Position numbers and translations under genes: made by a program | Assembly (NCBI RefSeq): GCF_000176855.2 | Contig: NC_015138.1 | Span: 496,001 to 560,000, forward strand | Direction: 5' to 3' | From: Paracidovorax avenae ATCC 19860 | GTDB lineage: Bacteria > Pseudomonadota > Gammaproteobacteria > Burkholderiales > Burkholderiaceae_C | DNA: 64,000 nucleotides | In this document: in pieces, positions 35,266-44,775 of the stretch | How the letters are laid out: the number at the start of each line of letters is the position of its first letter | Position numbering within the stretch: position 1 is the first letter of the stretch | The notes under the pieces: model-generated | What the model saw: only the letters and a program-made list of their open reading frames with translations | Databases searched by the model: none | Told to the model about the DNA's origin: nothing

Positions 35266-35402
35266 GCGGGGCGATGGCGGAACGGGGCGGGAGCGCTTGT
35301 CCGCACGATATGCGGGGGCTTCCGCCGGGGCCTGTCGGACGCCGCCCACGCGGCATTACGGAAACACCCCCGACCTGCCGCACCACCGCGCGATCGCGGT
35401 GC

Positions 35403-36260
35403 CTATGGAGCGAGCAGGTCGTAGGCGGCGCGGATGCGCTGCACGTCGCGGCCCCAGCGGCGGTCCTGGGGGAGCCGGCGCAGCCAGGCGAGGCGGCGCA
35501 GCGCCTGATCCATGGTTTGCCGGAATTCCGGGCCATGGGCGGCCGTCCATGCGGCGGCTTCGGCGCGCGCCGGGGCCAGCGTGTCCGATGCGCGCAGGTA
35601 GAGCGCGGTGGAGTGGGCGTAGCACAGCAGGTCGCGCACCTGGCAGACGGGCAGCGGCAGGGTGGCGGCCGGGTCATCCTCGAAGTCCAGGTAGCCCACC
35701 ACGCCGTCCGGGCAGCGCACGAGATTGCGCGCGAAGGCCTGGCTCAGGCAGGTGCCGCGCGCATGCACCTGCGCGATCGCCGAGAGGCCCTGGCGCCAGA
35801 GCGCGAGCACGGCTCCCGGCCCGTCTGCGAGGTGGTGTTCGATCTCGTTGCCCAGGGAGTGCGTGTCCACCTCCGGGCGGCCCAGGTCCAGCGTGAGCAG
35901 GCCCTCGCCACTGAACGCCAGCACCGCGGGCACGCGCAGCCCGAGGGCCGAGAAGGCGCGCAGGCGCCGCACCTCGGTGGCGATGCCCTCGGCCCCGCCC
36001 GGCGTGGGAACGGGCCGCAGCACGGGCAGGCCCAGCATGCCGGCGAGCAGGGCCATGGCGCGGTGCCTGCCGGGCCCGCGCACGGGTGCCGCGCGCTTGA
36101 GCCAGACCCGCGTTCCGTCGGCCGCGATGTGGCTCTCCACCGCATGCACCTGGGTGGGCAGCCGCTCGCGCAGGAAGGCGTCCCAGTCGGTGGGCGCGGC
36201 GTGGTGTGCCGGCCAGGCGGGAGAGGGCGGGGGCGCCGGATCTGGCGGAAAGGCGGGCAT
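35403..36260 (-). CDS. protein-kinase-like (RIO/APH fold) hypothetical protein
   Basis: A 285-aa protein. I read a degenerate kinase core: VWLKRAAP as the beta-3 Lys strand, [20 protein letters not shown] at the catalytic loop position and [11 protein letters not shown] at the metal-binding DFG-like position. This resembles RIO or LPS-kinase-like enzymes, but the usual HxD of the catalytic loop is not obvious. The first 25 residues are Pro-rich and may not be translated. No operon partner. The kinase assignment is tentative. Confidence 0.6.
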   Translation of the reverse strand: MPAFPPDPAPPPSPAWPAHHAAPTDWDAFLRERLPTQVHAVESHIAADGTRVWLKRAAPVRGPGRHRAMALLAGMLGLPVLRPVPTPGGAEGIATEVRRLRAFSALGLRVPAVLAFSGEGLLTLDLGRPEVDTHSLGNEIEHHLADGPGAVLALWRQGLSAIAQVHARGTCLSQAFARNLVRCPDGVVGYLDFEDDPAATLPLPVCQVRDLLCYAHSTALYLRASDTLAPARAEAAAWTAAHGPEFRQTMDQALRRLAWLRRLPQDRRWGRDVQRIRAAYDLLAP

Positions 36261-36452
36261 GGACTGGAGAGTGGGAAACGGAGGGCGTCAGGGGCGCGGC
36301 TACACTCGCCGCCTTGGAATGCGCAAGGTGGGCAATCCTGTCCGCCGCGGCGGCATCATAGAGCGATGGGCCGGCCCGCCGCTGTCCGCCTTTTTCGCCA
36401 TCTTCTTCAAAATACGGCCTGCCCGCGCGTGCGCGCCGGCCAGGAGCCCCCG

Positions 36453-37289
36453 ATGACCGATCCCCACGCCCCCGCCGCCGATGCCTCCGGCGCCGTTCCC
36501 GCGCTCAGCAACGACGACCTCGATGAGCTGGACGCGCTGCTCGACGACCTGCGTTCGCGCGCCGAGGAAATCCCGCAGTGGGAATTCTGCGACGGCTTCC
36601 TCACCGCGCTGGTCTGCACGCGCCGCGCCATTGCGCCGGCCGAGTACCTGCCCATGCTGCTGGACGACGGCGGTCCGATGGACATGGTGGCCGAAGGGGA
36701 GGCGCTGCCGCGGCTTCCGGCCTTCCAGGACGATGCGCAGCAGGCGCGCTTCGTCGAGTTGTGGATGCGCCGCTGGAACGAGGTGGCAGGCCAGCTCGAG
36801 GATACGGTGGAGTCGCTGGAGGACGACCGTGCCTTCCAGCCCGAGGTGATGGACATGCGCGGCGCGATCGCCTGCCTGCCCGAGGAGGAGCGCGCGGAGA
36901 TGGCCGGGCAGGACGTGCCTTCGTTCGGGCAGGTCTGGGCGCTGGGCTTCATGTTCGCCGTGGAGAACTGGCCGGAGGAGTGGGCCGCGCCGCGCGACAA
37001 GGAGGCCGCGCAGTGGCTGGACGGCGCGCTCGAGCACATCGTCGCGCTGACCGAGGACGACACCGGACGCCCCGAGCACAACATGTATGCCGAGGACGGC
37101 CCGCCCAGCGTGAGCGAGGACCGGCTGGAGGTGTTCGGAGAGGCGATCTGGGCGGTCTATGACCTGCGCCAGCTCTGGAAGAGCATGGGCCCGCGCGTCG
37201 AATCGGTGCGCCGTGCGGACACGCCGGGTCGCAACGATCCGTGCAGTTGCGGCAGCGGCAAGAAATACAAGAAGTGCTGCGGAAGCTGA
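36453..37289 (+). CDS. UPF0149 family protein with C-terminal SEC-C zinc motif
   Basis: A 278-aa protein. Residues about 20-215 match the YecA/UPF0149 helical domain ([40 protein letters not shown]). The last 22 residues are a SEC-C motif ([18 protein letters not shown]), the zinc-binding element of the SecA tail that contacts SecB and ribosomes. The ATG at 36453 has CAGGAGC upstream. The function is uncertain; YecA-like proteins with SEC-C tails have been linked to ribosome and chaperone binding. Confidence 0.92.
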   Translation: MTDPHAPAADASGAVPALSNDDLDELDALLDDLRSRAEEIPQWEFCDGFLTALVCTRRAIAPAEYLPMLLDDGGPMDMVAEGEALPRLPAFQDDAQQARFVELWMRRWNEVAGQLEDTVESLEDDRAFQPEVMDMRGAIACLPEEERAEMAGQDVPSFGQVWALGFMFAVENWPEEWAAPRDKEAAQWLDGALEHIVALTEDDTGRPEHNMYAEDGPPSVSEDRLEVFGEAIWAVYDLRQLWKSMGPRVESVRRADTPGRNDPCSCGSGKKYKKCCGS

Positions 37290-38755
37290 GGACCCGCCTG
37301 CGCGCGGAGTGGGCGCCCAGCATTCCGCGTGAGTTGCTGGCGGGCGCTGTGGCCACGTTCGCTCTCATTCCCGAGGTGATCGCGTTTTCGTTCGTGGCGG
37401 GCGTGGATCCGTCCGTGGGGCTGTTCGCCTCGTTCGTCATCAGCATCGTGATCGCATTCGTGGGCGGGCGCCCGGCCATGGTGTCGGCGGCGGCCGGGTC
37501 GGTGGCGCTGGTGGCCGCGCCGCTGGTGCAGTCCCATGGCGTGGGCTACCTGTTCGCCGCGGGGCTGCTGGCCGGTGCGGTGCAGGTGGCCTTCGGACTG
37601 CTGCGCATGGGGATGCTGGTGCGCTTCGTTTCCAGTTCGGTGCGCACGGGTTTCGTGAACGCGCTGGCCGTGCTGATCTTCTCGGCCCAGCTGCCGCACC
37701 TGCGGGGCGCCGGTCCGGCCACCTGGGCCATGCTGGCGCTGGGCCTGGCCATCATCTACGGCCTGCCGCGCCTGGGCGCGTGGCTGGGCTGGCGCGTCTT
37801 CACCGCCATTCCGTCGCCGCTGGTCTGCGTCGTGGCGCTTACGGCGCTGGCCTCCGCGGTGGGCCTGCCGCTGCCCACCGTGGCCGATCTGGGCAGGCTT
37901 CCGGACGCCTTGCCCGCCTTCGCGCTGCCCGGCGTGCCGTTCACGCTGGAGACGCTGCGCATCATCGCGCTGCCGGCGCTCGCCATCGCCTTCGTGGGCC
38001 TGCTCGAATCCGTGCTCACGGCCGCGGTGGTGGACGAGATGACCGACACGCCCAGCGACAAGAACCGCGAATGCGCCGGGCTGGGGCTGGCGAACATCGC
38101 GGCCAGCCTGACCGGCGGCATCGCGGGCTGCGGAATGATCGGGCAGGCGGTGGGCAACGTGAAGTACGGCGGCCGCGGCCGCCTCTCGACGCTGTTCGCG
38201 GGCGTGTTCCTGCTCATCCTGATGGTGGCGCTCAAGGACTGGGTTTCGCGCGTGCCGGTGATCGCGCTGGTGGCGATCATGGTGATGGTGTCGGCCTCCA
38301 CCTTCGACTGGGCCTCGCTGCGCACCCTGGTGCGCCATCCGCGCACCTCCAGCGCCGTGATGCTGGCCACGGTGGCGGTGACGCTCGCCACCCACAACCT
38401 CGCGGCCGGGGTGGCCGTGGGCGTGGCGCTGAGCGGCGTGTTCTTCGCCTTCAAGGTGGCGCGCCTGCTCGACGTCCGCGCCGAGGACGACGGGGCCACC
38501 GGCCTGCGCACCTGGCATGTGACGGGCCAGGTGTTCTTCGCCTCGGCCGATGCGTTCATCGATGCCTTCGACATCCTGGCCGCCGAAGGCCGCCCGGTGC
38601 GCATCGACGTCTCGCGCGCCCATTTCTGGGACGTGACCGCCGTGGCCGCGCTGGACAAGGTGGTGATGCGGCTGCGGCACCACGGCTGCCCCGTGGAGGT
38701 GGTGGGAATGAACGAGGCCAGCGCCGGCCTCGTGGAGCGCGTGGGCGGGCCCTGA
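37274..38755 (+). CDS. SulP-family anion transporter with STAS domain
   Basis: A protein of about 493 aa with ten or more TM helices ([20 protein letters not shown] at the start is the SulP signature; [20 protein letters not shown] further in) and a C-terminal STAS domain ([20 protein letters not shown]). Members carry sulfate, bicarbonate or dicarboxylates. The start is uncertain: GTG at 37274 overlaps the previous gene by 16 bp, GTG at 37241 by 49 bp; both use no clear ribosome site, so translational coupling is likely. The stop is 3 bp from the convergent chemoreceptor. Confidence 0.9.
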   Translation: MLRKLRTRLRAEWAPSIPRELLAGAVATFALIPEVIAFSFVAGVDPSVGLFASFVISIVIAFVGGRPAMVSAAAGSVALVAAPLVQSHGVGYLFAAGLLAGAVQVAFGLLRMGMLVRFVSSSVRTGFVNALAVLIFSAQLPHLRGAGPATWAMLALGLAIIYGLPRLGAWLGWRVFTAIPSPLVCVVALTALASAVGLPLPTVADLGRLPDALPAFALPGVPFTLETLRIIALPALAIAFVGLLESVLTAAVVDEMTDTPSDKNRECAGLGLANIAASLTGGIAGCGMIGQAVGNVKYGGRGRLSTLFAGVFLLILMVALKDWVSRVPVIALVAIMVMVSASTFDWASLRTLVRHPRTSSAVMLATVAVTLATHNLAAGVAVGVALSGVFFAFKVARLLDVRAEDDGATGLRTWHVTGQVFFASADAFIDAFDILAAEGRPVRIDVSRAHFWDVTAVAALDKVVMRLRHHGCPVEVVGMNEASAGLVERVGGP

Positions 38756-38758
38756 CCG

Positions 38759-40558
38759 TCAGAAGCTCGTCCAGTCGTCCTCGCTCGCGCTGCCCGCCAG
38801 GGCCAGCGAAGGCGCGGGGGGCTTCGTGGACGCAGGCACGGGCCGGCGGGCCGCCACGGCCGGAGCGCGCGGCGCGGCAGGCACCCGGGCCGGTGCCGGT
38901 TTGGCGGCAGGCAGTGTGCTGGCTGCCGCCGGCGTTGCGGCGGCGCGCGGTGCGGCCACCGGGGTTGGTGCCGGGGCTGGCAGGCCCTGGTCGTGGTGCA
39001 GGCGGAACTGGCTCACCGCATCCACGAGCCGGCCGGCCTGGGCCCGCAGGCTGTCCGCGGCGGCGGCGCTTTCCTCGACCAGTGCGGCGTTCTGCTGCGT
39101 CACCTGGTCGAGCTGGCTCACCGCGTCGCTCACCTGGCCGATGCCCTGGGCCTGTTCCTGGGTGGCGGCGCTGATTTCGCTGATCAGGTCGTTCACGCGC
39201 TTGACCTGGGTGACGATGTCGGACATGGTCCGGCCGGCTTCCTCGACCTGCTGGCTGCCGGCTTCCACCTTCTCCACGCTGGTGGAGATGAGTGCCTTGA
39301 TCTCCTTGGCGGCATCGGCGCTGCGCTGCGCGAGGCTGCGCACTTCGCTCGCCACCACCGCGAAGCCGCGGCCCTGCTCGCCTGCGCGGGCGGCCTCCAC
39401 CGCGGCATTGAGCGCCAGGATGTTGGTCTGGAAGGCGATGCTGTCGATGACGCCGATGATGTCCGAGATCCGGCGGCTGGAGTCGGTGATGGCGCCCATG
39501 GTGCTCACGACCTGTCCCATCACGGTGCCGCCGCGTTCGGCGACCTCGCTGGCGGAGTTCGCCAGTTGCGTGGCCTGCCGGGCGGTGTCGCCGTTGTTCT
39601 TCACGGTGGCCGTCAGCTGCTCCATGGAGGCGGCCGTCTGCTGCAGGTTGGAGGCCTGTTCCTCGGTGCGCTGGCTCAGATCGGCGTTGCCGGTGGCGAT
39701 CTGCGTGCTGCCCGTGGCGATGGAGTCGCTGCTCTGCCGCACCTGCCCGACCACGCGGGCCAGCTGGTCGCGCATGTCCTTCATGCCGGCCAGCAGGCTG
39801 GACTGGTCACCGGAGCGGGCCTCCACGTCCACCGCGAGGTTGCCCTGCGCGATCTGCCGCACGATGCCGGTCGCATAGTCGGGCTCGCCGCCGAGCTGGC
39901 GCGTGATGGAGCGGGTGACCCAGATGCCCAGTGCGATGGCCAGTGCCACGGCCAGCGCGGATCCGGCCAGGATCACGAAGGTATTGATGCCGCGCATCCG
40001 GTCGACCCCCGCCTTGCGTTCGGCCAGCAGGCTGGATTCCGTCTGGTCCAGTTCCTTCTGCAGCGCCCGGAAGCCGTCCATGGCGGCCTTGTCCTTGCCC
40101 TGCGCGAACTGCGCGATGAAGTCCCGCATGGTCTTGCTGCCTGCCGTGACGTCACGGCGGGCCTGGATCAGCCCGGACATCACGGAGGTGAATTCGGTCT
40201 CCCGGGCCTTCATGTCATCCAGGCGCCGCTGCTGGACGGGGTTGTCGGCCGTGAGGGCCTTGATGTCGGGGAGCGTCTTGGTGAATTCCTGGGTGCCGGT
40301 GGTCCATGGTTCCAGGAACTTCTCGTCGCCGCTCAGCAGGAAGCCGCGGGCGCCGGTTTCCATGTTGACCATGCTGCCGAGCAGGGTGTTGGAGCGGTCG
40401 AGCACCTGGTAGGTGTGCTCGTTCCAGGATTCCGCTTCCGCGAGGCTGCGGCTGGTGACGAGCGCGCTGGTGGCCACGGCGATGAAGATGGCGATCACCA
40501 GGCCGAAAGCGATGAGCAGGCGCTGGGAGACAGTCAGGGAGCGGGCGCGGGCGGCCAT
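38759..40558 (-). CDS. methyl-accepting chemotaxis protein with CHASE3-type sensor and CheR tether
   Basis: A 599-aa receptor starting [20 protein letters not shown], with GGAGGT upstream. TM1 at 12-32, a periplasmic CHASE3-like four-helix sensor ([20 protein letters not shown]), TM2, HAMP and the signalling domain with tip [20 protein letters not shown]. Unlike the other three receptors here it ends in a long Ala/Pro linker of about 70 residues and a final DDWTSF. That matches the xWxxF pentapeptide that tethers CheR/CheB methylation enzymes. The signalling tip is diverged at DNA level from the other three. Confidence 0.96.
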   Translation of the reverse strand: MAARARSLTVSQRLLIAFGLVIAIFIAVATSALVTSRSLAEAESWNEHTYQVLDRSNTLLGSMVNMETGARGFLLSGDEKFLEPWTTGTQEFTKTLPDIKALTADNPVQQRRLDDMKARETEFTSVMSGLIQARRDVTAGSKTMRDFIAQFAQGKDKAAMDGFRALQKELDQTESSLLAERKAGVDRMRGINTFVILAGSALAVALAIALGIWVTRSITRQLGGEPDYATGIVRQIAQGNLAVDVEARSGDQSSLLAGMKDMRDQLARVVGQVRQSSDSIATGSTQIATGNADLSQRTEEQASNLQQTAASMEQLTATVKNNGDTARQATQLANSASEVAERGGTVMGQVVSTMGAITDSSRRISDIIGVIDSIAFQTNILALNAAVEAARAGEQGRGFAVVASEVRSLAQRSADAAKEIKALISTSVEKVEAGSQQVEEAGRTMSDIVTQVKRVNDLISEISAATQEQAQGIGQVSDAVSQLDQVTQQNAALVEESAAAADSLRAQAGRLVDAVSQFRLHHDQGLPAPAPTPVAAPRAAATPAAASTLPAAKPAPARVPAAPRAPAVAARRPVPASTKPPAPSLALAGSASEDDWTSF

Positions 40559-40832
40559 GGGTACCTCCGGGAAAAGTAGTCGTCTTTGTGCGTTGAGTCT
40601 GGAACCAATCTGAAATATTTGCTCATCAGTTTTCGGAATTCACGAATTTCGCGCCGTCGGACTACAGACATGAGTCGCATTCATCATTTGCTGACGAGAT
40701 GGACATGCATTCTTTGCACATGGCGGGCAGGCGTGCCCGTCCCCGGCGCTGCCGCAGGCGGTGCGCCAGAGGACGATGGGGAATGCGTGCAGGAGGGCGG
40801 AGAGGCGCCGGATGAACCCCGGGCCACGGGGG

Positions 40833-41303
40833 TCAGCGCAGCAGCCTGGCGAGCCCCGCGATCGCATGGTCGCGGGCGGCCGAGCGCACGGCGGCCCGTT
40901 CGCCGGGGAAGCGGCGCATTTCGCTGTACGTCGTGCCGCCCACGTGCCAGCCGAACCAGACGGTGCCCACGGGCTTGGCGGCGCTGCCGCCGGAAGGGCC
41001 GGCCACGCCGGTCACGGACACCGCGGCCTGCGTGCGGGAGTGGCGCACGGCGCCTTCTGCCATGGCGCGCGCCACGGGTTCGCTCACGGCGCCGTGCGTG
41101 TCGATGAGCGCGGCGGCAACGCCGAGCAGTTCGGTCTTGGCGGCGTTGGAGTAGGTGACGAAGCCGCGCTCGAACCACTGGCTCGATCCGGCCAGGTCGG
41201 TGCAGGCCCCGGCGATCATGCCGCCGGTGCAGCTTTCGGCCGTGGCCATCATCCAGCCGCGGGCCGTGAGTGCCTGAGCGAGGAAGGTGATGTCGGCGCT
41301 CAC
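40833..41303 (-). CDS. CinA C-terminal domain protein (NMN amidohydrolase, PncC type)
   Basis: A 156-aa stand-alone CinA C-domain with ATAESCTGGMIAGACTDLAG, YSNAAKTELLGVAAALIDTHGAVS and VTGVAGPSGGSAAKPVGTVW. The E. coli equivalent deamidates nicotinamide mononucleotide in NAD recycling. It starts with GTG at 41303, overlapping the pgpA stop (GTGA). The thiL-pgpA-cinA order is common in beta-proteobacteria. Confidence 0.93.
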   Translation of the reverse strand: MSADITFLAQALTARGWMMATAESCTGGMIAGACTDLAGSSQWFERGFVTYSNAAKTELLGVAAALIDTHGAVSEPVARAMAEGAVRHSRTQAAVSVTGVAGPSGGSAAKPVGTVWFGWHVGGTTYSEMRRFPGERAAVRSAARDHAIAGLARLLR

Positions 41304-41842
41304 CACAGCACCCTCCAGAGCGCGATGGCGAACAGCGCGCAGAAGGCCGCGACGAAGTCGTCGAAGAGAATGCCCCACCCGCCGCGCCAGCCGAAGCCCT
41401 TGAACAGCTGGTCCGCCCAGGCCACGGGCCCGGGCTTGGCGGCATCGAAGTAGCGGAACAGCGCGAACGCCGCGCACTGGCCCCAGAAACCCATGGGCAT
41501 TGCCAGCCAGAGCACGCACCAGAACGCCACGATCTCGTCCCACACCACGCACCCCGGGTCGGCCACGCCCAGGTGGCGGGCGGTGGTGGTGCAGGCCCAC
41601 CAGCCCACGAGCGTGCCGGCCAGGATGAGCCCGCCGATCTGCAGGGGGGACAGCCAATGCTGCAGCACCAGATAGGCCAGCCACGCCCAGGCCGTGCCGA
41701 CGGTGCCGGGCGCGCGCGGCGAGAGGCCTGCGCCGAAGCCCAGGGCGATCCAGTGAGCCGGGTGGGACCGCATGAAGGCGGCGCTGGCCCTGCGGGGGGC
41801 TGCGGCCGATCCGGCCGCGGGCAGGGGAGGCAATGCGTTCAT
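41300..41842 (-). CDS. pgpA: phosphatidylglycerophosphatase A
   Basis: A 180-aa membrane enzyme that dephosphorylates PGP to phosphatidylglycerol. Signature stretches are ALGFGAGLSPRAPGTVGTAW near residue 35, DPGCVVWDEIVAFW and FRYFDAAKPGPVAWADQLF; the acidic residues form the metal site. TM helices fill the C-terminal half. Its ATG at 41842 overlaps the stop of the MuiA-like gene and its stop overlaps cinA, so all three are coupled. Confidence 0.94.
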   Translation of the reverse strand: MNALPPLPAAGSAAAPRRASAAFMRSHPAHWIALGFGAGLSPRAPGTVGTAWAWLAYLVLQHWLSPLQIGGLILAGTLVGWWACTTTARHLGVADPGCVVWDEIVAFWCVLWLAMPMGFWGQCAAFALFRYFDAAKPGPVAWADQLFKGFGWRGGWGILFDDFVAAFCALFAIALWRVLW

Positions 41843-43602
41843 CGGCGGTTCTCGTTCAGTTCCACGTCCTTGCCGTGGCGCACCAGGTGCTCCGCCGTGA
41901 AGCGCACCTCGGCGCCGGGCGCCAGGGGCTGCTGCCATGCGACGGTACCGGCCGTGCCCTCCCAGGCCGTGGTGAGCGGTGGCGGCGCGTAGCGGGATTC
42001 GACCTCGATCTTCGCGTTGCGCGACACGGGCGCGGTGTCGATCACCTGGAGCGTGATCGGCGTGGTGTGGCGGTTCTCGATGCGGTAAGCGAGCTGGGTG
42101 CGGCGCTCCACGGTGGCGCCCGTGAAGCCGGCTGTGCCGGTGGTCGTGCGGGGCGTCTCGGCCTGCACGACCACGAGGTCGTCCGGGCCGAACCACAGCG
42201 GCACCGTGCGCCCGCCGGGGCCGCCTGCATCCGTGGCCGAGGCGAAGTCCAGCCGGCCCTGGCCCACGAAGGCGCCATCGCGGTACAGGCCGACGGTCCC
42301 GGCCGGCCAGGCGCCGGCAGGCTGCGCGATCTCCGCCACCAGGTAGGCGGTTTCGCGTTGCGCGGGCACGGTGCGCGTGACGAGGCGGGCCGCGGCGTCG
42401 TGCGTGCCCAGCAGCAGCGTGGTGCGCTGCCCGCTCGCGGGCACGCTCAGGCGCTGGGGCACCTCGAAGCGCGTCGCGTAGCTGCCGGCCAGGGCCGTGA
42501 CATTGAAGTCGGGCAGGGGGTCTTCCGCCGCATCGACCGACGCCACCGCTGCGGTGGGTGCGGGGGCCGGCAGCGGCCGCGGCATGCGTTCGAGCCGGGC
42601 CTGCTGCTCCGGCGGTGCCGCCACGTCCACCGTCCAGGTGCCCGGCCGCGGTCCCGCGGTGGCCCGCGCGGGGGCCTGTGTGGTGAGTGCGAGCCGCACG
42701 TCGTTCCAGTCCTCGCCGCTGCGCTGCGCGACGACGGCCAGCCGCTCGAGCACCACCGCGCCCGTGGCGGTGTCCAGCCGCGCGCGGTAGGCGGGCTGCC
42801 AGCCGGGCCCGCGCACCTGGTAGGACAGGCGCAGGCCGGCATCCCGGTCGGTGGCGAGGTTCACGGCCACGGAGACCACCCTGGCGCGCGGCCCGCCCGC
42901 CGAGCGGTCGCGTTCGGCGCGCAGCGGCTTCAGTTCGCGCTCCAGCGCTTCCTGGCGGCGCTGCAGCGGCTGCAGGCGCACGAGGGTTTCGGCCGACGTC
43001 CTGCGCAGCGCCTCGGCCGTGGCCGGAATCTGGGCGGCAGGAGTGGCCGGCGCCGCGGTGGCCGCGGCCGCCGGCGGGCTGCCCTGGCCGTCCCGCGGGG
43101 TACCGTCGGAGCTGCCGCTACCGCCTGCCAGGTGGTCGAGGTACCGGTCCGCGCGCCGCAGCGCCGCGATCTCGGCCTGTACGCCCGCGATCTGGTCTTC
43201 GAGCGCCCGCACGCGGTCGTCCAGCGGGCTCGCGCAGCCGGCCGCCACGTCGCGGTCTTCGGTAGTGACCTTGAATTCGCCCACGCGCACGCCGGCATCC
43301 GCGCTGATCTGCAGGCTGTCCGGGTCGAGACTGGCGGGCAGGCAGGCGAAGGTGGCACTGCGCGCGCCCGCGGAGATGCGCGCACTGCGCTCGATCGTGG
43401 CGATGCCTGGCGCCACCGTCACCTGCGTGATGCGCGATGCCGTCGTGGCAGGGCGCTCCTGCGCGCTGGCCATGCCGGCGGCCGCAAGCCACAGGCAGGC
43501 GGCAGCCGCGCGGCGCGCGCCGGCATGCCATGGCGGCGGGACGGGTCGCGCGCAAAGCGTGGAAGGCATGGAATAGGCCGCGCCCGGGCATGCAGAGGAC
43601 AT
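41839..43602 (-). CDS. MuiA/DUF4139-family exported protein
   Basis: A 587-aa protein with a signal peptide-like segment at about 30-48 (AAAACLWLAAAGMASAQ), an N-terminal DUF4140-like domain, a coiled coil (RVRALEDQIAGVQAEIAALR) and a C-terminal DUF4139 domain (LRLSYQVRGPGWQPAYRARL onward). This is the mucoidy inhibitor A family; the function is not established. The start is uncertain because an upstream ATG pair adds about 12 residues. It is inserted between thiL and pgpA, which are often neighbours, with a start/stop overlap into pgpA. Confidence 0.88.
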   Translation of the reverse strand: MSSACPGAAYSMPSTLCARPVPPPWHAGARRAAAACLWLAAAGMASAQERPATTASRITQVTVAPGIATIERSARISAGARSATFACLPASLDPDSLQISADAGVRVGEFKVTTEDRDVAAGCASPLDDRVRALEDQIAGVQAEIAALRRADRYLDHLAGGSGSSDGTPRDGQGSPPAAAATAAPATPAAQIPATAEALRRTSAETLVRLQPLQRRQEALERELKPLRAERDRSAGGPRARVVSVAVNLATDRDAGLRLSYQVRGPGWQPAYRARLDTATGAVVLERLAVVAQRSGEDWNDVRLALTTQAPARATAGPRPGTWTVDVAAPPEQQARLERMPRPLPAPAPTAAVASVDAAEDPLPDFNVTALAGSYATRFEVPQRLSVPASGQRTTLLLGTHDAAARLVTRTVPAQRETAYLVAEIAQPAGAWPAGTVGLYRDGAFVGQGRLDFASATDAGGPGGRTVPLWFGPDDLVVVQAETPRTTTGTAGFTGATVERRTQLAYRIENRHTTPITLQVIDTAPVSRNAKIEVESRYAPPPLTTAWEGTAGTVAWQQPLAPGAEVRFTAEHLVRHGKDVELNENRR

Positions 43603-43667
43603 CCGCGCTCCTTCTCTCTCGGTAGGACTGGGGAGGGCAATGCTAGCAGCGCCTCCGCCGCACGCGC

Positions 43668-44648
43668 TCAGCGGAAGTGGTCGAAGGCCAGGTATTGCGC
43701 ATCCACTTGCCGGCCCTGCGCATCGAGCAGCCGCAGGCCGGGCCCGGCCTCGATGGCGCCGATGCAGGTGGCGCGCGTGCCTGCCTGGCGGGCCGCGGCC
43801 TCGACCTGCGCGCGCCGGCCCGGGGGCGCGGTGAACAGCAGCTCGTAGTCGTCACCCCCGGCCAGCACGCAGCGCAACAGGTTTTCCCAGCCGTAGGGCA
43901 CCTGTTCGGGGGCATGCCCGTCGCAGGCCGCCATGAGCTGCGGGGCCAGCGTGGTGTCGATGCGCGCGCCCACGCCCGATGCCTTCAGGATGTGGCCCAG
44001 GTCGCCCACGAGTCCGTCGCTCACGTCGATGGCGCTGCTGGCCACGCCGCGCAATGCCTGACCCAGTGCCACGCGCGGCGTGGGGCGCTCCAGCCGTTCG
44101 CGTGCCTGTGCCAGTACCTGTGGCGGCAACTGCACGGGCATTTCGCCCAGCAGGGCATCCAGTGCCAGGCGTGCATCGCCCAGGTGGCCGCTCACCCACA
44201 GGTCGTCGCCCGGCCGGGCGCCGCTGCGCAGCAGGGCCTGGCCCGCGGGCACTTCGCCGAACACCGTGATGCAGATGTTGAGCGGGCCCTGCGTGGTGTC
44301 CCCGCCCACCAGTTCGCAGCCATGTTCGTCGGCCAGTGCCAGCAGGCCTTCCGAGAAGCCCTGCAGCCAGGCTTCGTCGGCGCGGGGCAGCGCCAGCGCC
44401 AGCGTGAAGGCCATCGGCCGTGCGCCGCAGGCCGCGAGGTCCGACAGGTTCACCGCCAGGGCCTTGTGGCCCAGGTGCGCCGGATAGACGTCGGCGAAGA
44501 AATGCCGACCCTCCACCAGCATGTCGCTGGACACCGCTAGCTGCATGCCTGCGGCCGGCGCAAGCAGCGCGCAGTCGTCGCCCACGCCCAGGGCCGCGCG
44601 GCGCACGGGGCGGTGGAAATAGCGCGCGATCAGATCGAATTCACCCAT
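43668..44648 (-). CDS. thiL: thiamine-monophosphate kinase
   Basis: A 326-aa enzyme that phosphorylates TMP to thiamine pyrophosphate. Landmarks are GVGDDCALL near residue 21, SSDMLVEGRHFFADVYPA, the metal-binding GGDTTQGP and SSAIDVSDGLVGDLGHILKA. The ATG at 44648 (MGEFDLIARYFHRPV) is the usual family start. It is first gene of the minus-strand thiL-muiA-pgpA-cinA group; the divergent 810-aa gene starts about 130 bp away. Confidence 0.96.
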   Translation of the reverse strand: MGEFDLIARYFHRPVRRAALGVGDDCALLAPAAGMQLAVSSDMLVEGRHFFADVYPAHLGHKALAVNLSDLAACGARPMAFTLALALPRADEAWLQGFSEGLLALADEHGCELVGGDTTQGPLNICITVFGEVPAGQALLRSGARPGDDLWVSGHLGDARLALDALLGEMPVQLPPQVLAQARERLERPTPRVALGQALRGVASSAIDVSDGLVGDLGHILKASGVGARIDTTLAPQLMAACDGHAPEQVPYGWENLLRCVLAGGDDYELLFTAPPGRRAQVEAAARQAGTRATCIGAIEAGPGLRLLDAQGRQVDAQYLAFDHFR

Positions 44649-44775
44649 GGGCTCGAGCATACGCGCAGCCGCCCGGCGGCGCGGGCTTCGGTTTCCTGTC
44701 CGGATGTTCCTGTCCGGGAGCACGCTCTTGCGGCGGGCGCAGGATGCTCCGTGCCTTCTGCTCTTCATTCAACGC

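Noticed and set aside
44687..44710. Possible PIP box (TTCGG ... TTCCT) upstream of the 810-aa gene
   Set aside because: The spacer is 14 instead of 15 bp and the second half-site lacks the required G, so it does not meet the consensus. It may be chance.
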